Assembly: GCA_003511785.1 (NCBI GenBank)
Contig: DOIS01000322.1
Location: forward strand, 1-8,799
Source of the DNA: Paracoccaceae bacterium
GTDB lineage: Bacteria; Pseudomonadota; Alphaproteobacteria; Rhodobacterales; Rhodobacteraceae
Direction of reading: 5' to 3'
Length of the DNA: 8,799 bases
This document shows positions 5,361-8,799 of the stretch, piece after piece (position 1 is the stretch's first letter; every line of letters begins with the position of its first letter). Under the pieces are notes generated by a model. It saw nothing but the letters and a program-made list of their open reading frames with translations. It did not search any database and was not told where the DNA came from. The position numbers were made by a program, and so were the translations under genes.

Positions 5361-6106
5361 CCGACCATCGCAAATCCGCATCCGAGATCGAACGCGAGAT
5401 CGAACAGGAACGCTCGGCGCTCAGCGACACGCTGGACGGGCTGCGCGACCAGTTCTCGCCCGAACGCATGATGCAAAGCGCCAGCGACCAGTTGCGTACC
5501 CATGGCGGCGATATGGCCCAGAGCGTGGGTCGCGCGGTCAAGGAAAACCCAATGGCGCTGGCGCTGACCGGCATCGGCATCGCCTGGCTGATTGCCGGGT
5601 CGGGGTCGAAAAAGCAACCCGCCAGCCGCCGCCTGCCCGCGCCGCGCTATGCGTCGGACCCCTATGTGCCGGATCCGTATTACGATCCGCTGGACCCCGA
5701 GTTCGAAACCTATGCCGCGCCGGGCCGCGACCGTTTCTCGACCGGCGACAATGCCAGATTCTCGGGGTACACCAGTCGCGACAAAGGCGACAGCCACTGG
5801 TCGCAGATGCGTGATCGAGCCGGAGATGTGGCCGACCAGGCCCGCGCGAAGGCGCATGATCTGCGCGAAGGCGCCGAAGGTATGAGCGAAGACGCCCGAG
5901 CGCGCGCAGCGGCCACCGGCGACGATCTGCGCCACCACCGCCGATCTGCGTGCCCGCAAGGCCCGCGCCGAAATGCGCGCCCGTGGTGCGAAGAATCGCG
6001 CCTACCGCCGGGCCTCGGAAATGATGGAGCGGATCAACGCGGGGACCGAGGACATGTCGGCCGAAGCGCGCCGCCGGGTACATGCCGCGCGGATGCGCGC
6101 CATTGA
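5357..6106 (+). CDS. DUF3618 N-terminal open frame
   Basis: As written, translation from 5357 gives 249 residues. The first about 191 (to GDDLR) are genuine DUF3618-type sequence; the rest (HHRRSACPQG and on) is out-of-frame translation of the downstream half, rich in Arg, Pro and Trp with no family look. If the frameshift is real, the product keeps the DUF3618 domain and first membrane helix but loses the second helix and LEA-like tail. Confidence 0.55.
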   Translation: MTDHRKSASEIEREIEQERSALSDTLDGLRDQFSPERMMQSASDQLRTHGGDMAQSVGRAVKENPMALALTGIGIAWLIAGSGSKKQPASRRLPAPRYASDPYVPDPYYDPLDPEFETYAAPGRDRFSTGDNARFSGYTSRDKGDSHWSQMRDRAGDVADQARAKAHDLREGAEGMSEDARARAAATGDDLRHHRRSACPQGPRRNARPWCEESRLPPGLGNDGADQRGDRGHVGRSAPPGTCRADARH

Positions 6107-6548
6107 CGCCCAGCATCGGGTCGAGCAGGAGATGTCGCGCCGAAGCGCACAGGCCCGCGAGTTCGCAAACGACCAGCCGCTTCTGGCCGGGGCTCTGGCC
6201 ATGGCCGTGGGGGCTGCCATCGGTGCTGCCCTGCCGCGCACCCGGATGGAGAACGAGGCGGTCGGCGAGTATCGCGACCAGCTGATGGACGAGGCCGACC
6301 GCGTCTTCCGCGAGGAGGCCGAGAAGCTGCGCCACGTGGCTCAGGCCGCCGTCTCGGAGGGACAGGATATCGCAGAGGAGAAGATGGATCAGGCCAAGGA
6401 GGCCGTGGACAGCGCCAAGGAGCAGGTTCCCCATGGCAAGGAGGCGGTGGACAAGACCGAGAAGGAAGCCAAGACCGCTGGCAACCGGGTGGCGGAGGCC
6501 GCTCAGGAAGAAGCCGAGCGCCAGAACCTCGGCCGCACCAGCCACTGA
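5973..6548 (+). CDS. DUF3618 C-terminal open frame (LEA-like tail)
   Basis: This is the downstream half of the split gene, 191 codons from the first ATG in its frame. It contains a helical segment (RRRVHAARMRAIDAQHRVEQ), the second hydrophobic helix and a repeated Lys/Glu/Ala tail (EEKMDQAKEAVDSAKEQV). The frame is open upstream to about 5931 and codes sensibly there (ATTADLRARKARAE). No Shine-Dalgarno precedes 5973, so independent translation is doubtful. Confidence 0.5.
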   Translation: MRARGAKNRAYRRASEMMERINAGTEDMSAEARRRVHAARMRAIDAQHRVEQEMSRRSAQAREFANDQPLLAGALAMAVGAAIGAALPRTRMENEAVGEYRDQLMDEADRVFREEAEKLRHVAQAAVSEGQDIAEEKMDQAKEAVDSAKEQVPHGKEAVDKTEKEAKTAGNRVAEAAQEEAERQNLGRTSH

Positions 6549-6560
6549 GCCGACAAGACG

Positions 6561-6589
6561 ACGGGGCGGACCGAGCGGCCCCGCCCCGT
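6561..6589 (+). terminator. GC-rich hairpin ending the plus-strand stress operon
   Basis: ACGGGGCGG (6561-6569) pairs perfectly with CCGCCCCGT (6581-6589) across an 11-base loop, 12 bases after the DUF3618 stop. Only a short AATTCAT follows, so a U-run is weak, which is common in high-GC alphaproteobacteria. Confidence 0.6.
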
Positions 6590-6599
6590 AATTCATGCG

Positions 6600-6621
6600 A
6601 ACCGCGCCCCGGGGCGCGGTT
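6600..6621. terminator. Perfect palindrome, likely bidirectional terminator
   Basis: AACCGCGCCCC (6600-6610) is followed directly by its exact reverse complement (6611-6621). On the plus strand TTCTTC lies at its end. On the minus strand it begins two bases after the stop codon of the SDR gene. It sits between converging operons and can stop transcription in both directions. Confidence 0.62.
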
Positions 6622-6623
6622 CT

Positions 6624-7460
6624 TCAAGTCTTCTTGCGATCATCCACGATTGTCATCCGGGCCAACCCGCTTTCGTCCAGCTCCACGGCAGCGAAGGGGC
6701 CGCCATGATACATCTGGGCGGGGTCCGTGGGATCGGGAGTGTCGGCCTCGGCCAGGATCGTTTCGGCGAACTGCTCGGCATTGTCCTGCGGGCGATAGCC
6801 CAGATACGCCGCGCCGGAATTGTCCACGGGCGCGCGATCGTTGTCCGACACGCCGTAAACGACGCTAAAGCCGGTGGTGGGCGTGTCCACCGCCCGCGTC
6901 ACCAAACGGATCAGGTCGTCATAGCTCAGCCAGCTTCCCAATGCGCGGGGATTGGTGACCTGTGCGCAGGAGAGGATGCGCAGGCACACCGCCTCGAGCC
7001 CGCATTTGTCCCAATAGAGGCTGGCCAGGTCCTCGGCGAAACACTTGGCCAATCCGTAGAAACTGTCGGGTTTATGCGGCGCGTCGGTGCCGATGGCGCT
7101 CTGCATGGGGTGCATCCCCACCGCGTGGATCGATGAGGCATAGACCACCCGGCGCAGCCCGTGCCGGCGCGCCGCCTCCCAGATGTTGTAGGCGCCGATG
7201 AAGTTCGGACCCAGCAACTCCTCGAAGGGCGCCTCGTCCACGATGGCGCCGAAATGCACCACCATATCCGCACCTTCCAGAATTGGCGCTATCTGCTCCA
7301 TTTTCGCCAGGTCGGCCTGCACATAGCGTTCGCCCGGATACAGCGTGCCGATGTCGTCGGCCTGGTCGGTCGAGACCAACTCCTCGCACATCTTGCCGAG
7401 CGGCTCGCGCAGGTATGAGCCGAGGCGGCCGGCTGCGCCGGTCAGGACAATCTTTTTCAT
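6624..7460 (-). CDS. NAD-dependent uronate-dehydrogenase-like SDR (epimerase/dehydratase fold)
   Basis: A 278-residue extended-SDR protein. The Rossmann motif TGAAGRLG is at residues 7-14, a conserved Asp (QADL) at 50, YASSIHAVG at 107-115 with the catalytic Ser, and the catalytic YGLAK (Tyr135, Lys139). RILSCAQVTNPRALGSW (161-177), SYDDLIRLV (179-187) and YGVSDNDRAPVDNS (202-215) line up with the recalled sequence of Agrobacterium uronate dehydrogenase (RIGSC-NNYR-STW, SHDD, WGASANDAGWWDNS), including the Arg that holds the sugar carboxylate. Uronate dehydrogenase oxidises galacturonate or glucuronate to the aldarolactone with NAD. The start at 7460 has AAAGGAG (7467-7473) 6 bp upstream. It follows the FAD oxidoreductase gene by 31 bp, so the two are likely one unit. 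The paired flavoenzyme is not a usual uronate gene, so the true substrate may differ. Confidence 0.75.
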   Translation of the reverse strand: MKKIVLTGAAGRLGSYLREPLGKMCEELVSTDQADDIGTLYPGERYVQADLAKMEQIAPILEGADMVVHFGAIVDEAPFEELLGPNFIGAYNIWEAARRHGLRRVVYASSIHAVGMHPMQSAIGTDAPHKPDSFYGLAKCFAEDLASLYWDKCGLEAVCLRILSCAQVTNPRALGSWLSYDDLIRLVTRAVDTPTTGFSVVYGVSDNDRAPVDNSGAAYLGYRPQDNAEQFAETILAEADTPDPTDPAQMYHGGPFAAVELDESGLARMTIVDDRKKT

Positions 7461-7491
7461 GGATGGCTCCTTTCGGGCCGTCTCGCGGCGG

Positions 7492-8715
7492 TCAGATCAC
7501 CGCCTTTTCCAGATAGGGCTCGCCCCGCTCGATCCTGTCGAAGCTGAACGGCGTGAGGTCGATGGAGCGGAATTCGCCATAGGTCAGCCACTCGGCGGTT
7601 CCCCGCCCCATGGCCGGCGACTGTTGCAGGCCGTGCCCGGAAAAGCCGTTCAAGAACAGAAAGTTGCCGACGCGGGGATGGGGGCCGACGATGGCATTCT
7701 GGTCCAACGTGTTGTAATCGTAATGGCCCGTCCACTCGGTCACCAGCTTGATCGCCTCGAATTGCGGGATGCGGTGGGCGATCACCGGCCAGATGTGGTT
7801 TTCCCAAAGCGCGTGGTCCATGGCGAAGTCGTCGGGGTCCACCGCCGGGTCGTAGTCGGCATGCCCCCCCGCAAGGTAAGTCGTCGGCCCATCCTGTCGG
7901 AAATGAACCCCCGACGGGTCAATGGTCAGCGGCAGGTCGCGGTCGAGCGGCTGCGCCGCGCTGAAGATCCAAGTGAAGCGTTTGCGCGGCTCGACGGGAA
8001 TGTCGATCCCGGCCATGGCGGCGGTGCGCGCCCCGCGCGGGCCGGTGGCGTTGACCACGTGGCCGCAGGCGATCACCTCGCCCGAGGCCAGCGTGACGCT
8101 CTCTACCCGGCGTCCCGTCCGGTCGAGCGTCATGCCTACGACCTCGCCCGCGACATACTCCACGCCGCGTTCGCGCGCCGAGCGGCGCCACCAGTCGAAC
8201 ACCGCGCCCCCGTCCCAATAGCCCTCGTTTACCGTGTTGATGCTGCCTAAGCGGATGTCGTCGGTGTTGTAGAACGGGTAGTCGGCCTGAATCTCCTCGG
8301 GGGTCATCAGCCGCGTGGCCGCGCCCGCCGCCGCCTGCACCGCGTGGCTGTCGCGCAGGGTGTCGGCGAAAGTTTCGGTGTCGGCCAGATACATGTAGCC
8401 ATAGGACTGGATCGACAGCTCGGGCACCCGCTCGTCTCCGCCCATGTAGTCGCGGAAACTATTGATGAACTCGGCCCCGAACTGGGAGATCTGCACGTTG
8501 AGGGGGCTCGAGAACTGTTGACGGATGCAGGAATTGGTATGGGCCGTGGCGCTGTTCTCGTAGCTGGGATCTCGCTCGATCACCAGGACCGAGCCGGTGA
8601 AACTCGGATCGTTCGACAGGAACCACGCTGTCGAAGAGCCCAACATCGCGCCGCCGACGATCACGACGTCATAGGAGGATTTGCTGGGTGAGCTGGAAAA
8701 CCCGGCTTGTCGCAT
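7492..8715 (-). CDS. FAD-dependent oxidoreductase, DAO family (FOXRED1-like)
   Basis: A 407-residue soluble flavoenzyme. The ADP-binding motif DVVIVGGAMLGSSTAWFL is at about residues 16-33, with Ala at the second Gly of GxGxxG, a variant common in this subfamily. VLVIERD about 20 residues later binds the ribose. CIRQQFSSPLNVQISQFGAEF and the C-terminal FLNGFSGHGLQQSPAMGR, which closes the flavin site, are typical of DAO/FOXRED1-like oxidases that act on secondary or amino-acid-type amines. The start at 8715 (ATG) is preferred over TTG at 8718; GAGG lies 7 bp upstream. The ATG overlaps the stop of the upstream gene by one base (TGATG), so expression is coupled. It is followed by the uronate-dehydrogenase-like SDR. 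The electron acceptor and substrate cannot be read from the sequence. Confidence 0.87.
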   Translation of the reverse strand: MRQAGFSSSPSKSSYDVVIVGGAMLGSSTAWFLSNDPSFTGSVLVIERDPSYENSATAHTNSCIRQQFSSPLNVQISQFGAEFINSFRDYMGGDERVPELSIQSYGYMYLADTETFADTLRDSHAVQAAAGAATRLMTPEEIQADYPFYNTDDIRLGSINTVNEGYWDGGAVFDWWRRSARERGVEYVAGEVVGMTLDRTGRRVESVTLASGEVIACGHVVNATGPRGARTAAMAGIDIPVEPRKRFTWIFSAAQPLDRDLPLTIDPSGVHFRQDGPTTYLAGGHADYDPAVDPDDFAMDHALWENHIWPVIAHRIPQFEAIKLVTEWTGHYDYNTLDQNAIVGPHPRVGNFLFLNGFSGHGLQQSPAMGRGTAEWLTYGEFRSIDLTPFSFDRIERGEPYLEKAVI

Positions 8716-8799
8716 CAAAAAACCTCTCCCTTCTTCGCGCGGGCCAGGGCATCGTCGATCTCGTCCCGACTCAGCCCGTAACAGGCTGCTGAAGAAGTC
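8715..8799 (-). CDS. 3' end of an upstream gene of unknown function (partial)
   Basis: The minus strand reads an open frame from the window edge to TGA at 8715-8717, overlapping the flavoenzyme ATG by one base. The last 20 residues (GLSRDEIDDALARAKKGEVF) look like a genuine helical C-terminus and have normal codon bias. The first seven codons come from the bases that resemble an insertion-sequence end, so they may not be native. Too little is present to name a family; the coupling implies the same pathway as the flavoenzyme. Confidence 0.5.
   Translation of the reverse strand, partial: TSSAACYGLSRDEIDDALARAKKGEVF
8779..8799. mobile_element. Possible insertion-sequence terminal inverted repeat at window edge
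   Basis: The last bases, AACAGGCTGCTGAAGAAGTC, resemble the GACTTxTTCAGCAGCCTG-type ends I recall from bacterial insertion sequences. Only one end is present and no transposase or target duplication can be seen, so this is a weak call from pattern memory. Confidence 0.35.

Larger units (their letters stand above)
5357..6548 (+). pseudogene. DUF3618 envelope/stress protein, frameshifted near 5930
   Basis: The N-terminal frame begins at 5357, overlapping the holin-like gene by 4 bases. It shows the DUF3618 signature (SASEIEREIEQERSALSDTL, DGLRDQF) at residues 7-33 and a membrane helix (MALALTGIGIAWLIAGSG) at about 66-83, then a Pro/Tyr/Asp-rich linker and an amphipathic helix. Around 5928-5933 the sense passes to another frame: the protein reads GDDLR and then, two bases out of step, ATTADLRARKARAEMRARGA. 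That second frame carries a second hydrophobic helix (LLAGALAMAVGAAIGAAL) and a long LEA-like, Lys/Glu/Ala-rich tail to the TGA at 6548. The whole locus, corrected by a two-base insertion or one-base removal, gives about 396 residues. This is the last gene of the stress operon, before a strong hairpin. Sequencing error, pseudogene or a real two-part gene cannot be told apart here. Confidence 0.82.

Noticed and set aside
4382..5959. Minus-strand open frame of 525 codons
   Set aside because: It lies opposite three genes with good ribosome sites and coupled starts; its translation is Arg/Ala/His-rich and featureless, a typical high-GC shadow.
5538..6596. Minus-strand 352-codon frame opposite the DUF3618 gene
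   Set aside because: Leu/Gly/His-rich antisense of an Ala/Lys/Glu helical gene, no Shine-Dalgarno, runs through the terminator hairpin.
7345..8250. Plus-strand 301-codon frame opposite the SDR and flavoenzyme genes
   Set aside because: It spans two well-supported minus-strand genes and the gap between them and has no domain.
1..8799. CRISPR arrays, tRNA, rRNA or riboswitches
   Set aside because: No regularly spaced repeats, no cloverleaf with a T-arm and no conserved riboswitch core was seen on either strand by reading.

Overview
The window is GC-rich DNA with tightly packed genes, coupled starts and strong G/C third-position bias. Gene content and promoter type point to an alphaproteobacterium, most likely Rhodobacteraceae (roseobacter/Paracoccus type). 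The central theme is the alphaproteobacterial general stress response (GSR). The window holds an EcfG-type sigma factor, an HRXXN-family sensor kinase, and three sites matching the EcfG promoter (GGAAC, 16-17 bp, CGTT or near), placed in front of genes typical of the GSR regulon.

Layout. Positions 1-411 (minus) are the N-terminal 137 residues of a putative amidoligase, cut by the window edge. Positions 419-2216 (minus) are a membrane sensor histidine kinase broken by two single-base frameshifts, one in a run of nine G. Positions 2225-2800 (minus) are ecfG, preceded by a coupled 55-codon ORF (2802-2969) in the place where nepR usually sits but not resembling NepR, and by an EcfG promoter at 3019-3044. 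Positions 3103-3750 (minus) encode a double PRC-barrel protein and 3793-4059 (minus) a small charged, disordered protein; an EcfG promoter at 4118-4142 fires into this pair.

On the plus strand, a near-consensus EcfG promoter (4180-4205) and a hairpin-bearing leader precede a possible 22-residue membrane microprotein (4290-4358). These are followed by an operon resembling E. coli yqjD-yqjE-yqjK in layout: a LEA-like/DUF883-like protein (4402-4941), a PF07332 holin-superfamily membrane protein (4941-5360) and a DUF3618 protein (5357-6548) that is itself frameshifted near 5930. Two perfect GC-rich hairpins (6561-6621) close this operon against the convergent genes.

Positions 6624-8799 (minus) look metabolic: a uronate-dehydrogenase-like SDR, an FAD-dependent DAO-family oxidoreductase and the last 27 codons of an upstream gene, with a 1-base stop/start overlap between the last two. 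The last ~20 bases of the window resemble the end of an insertion sequence, so the window edge may be a repeat-induced contig break.

The simplest model is a GSR island. Signal sensing by the kinase feeds EcfG, and EcfG drives its own operon and the divergent envelope/stress-protein operons. The usual PhyR and NepR are not seen here. At least three apparent indels in two genes mean that either the sequence has base-level errors or the kinase and the DUF3618 gene are decaying or phase-variable.
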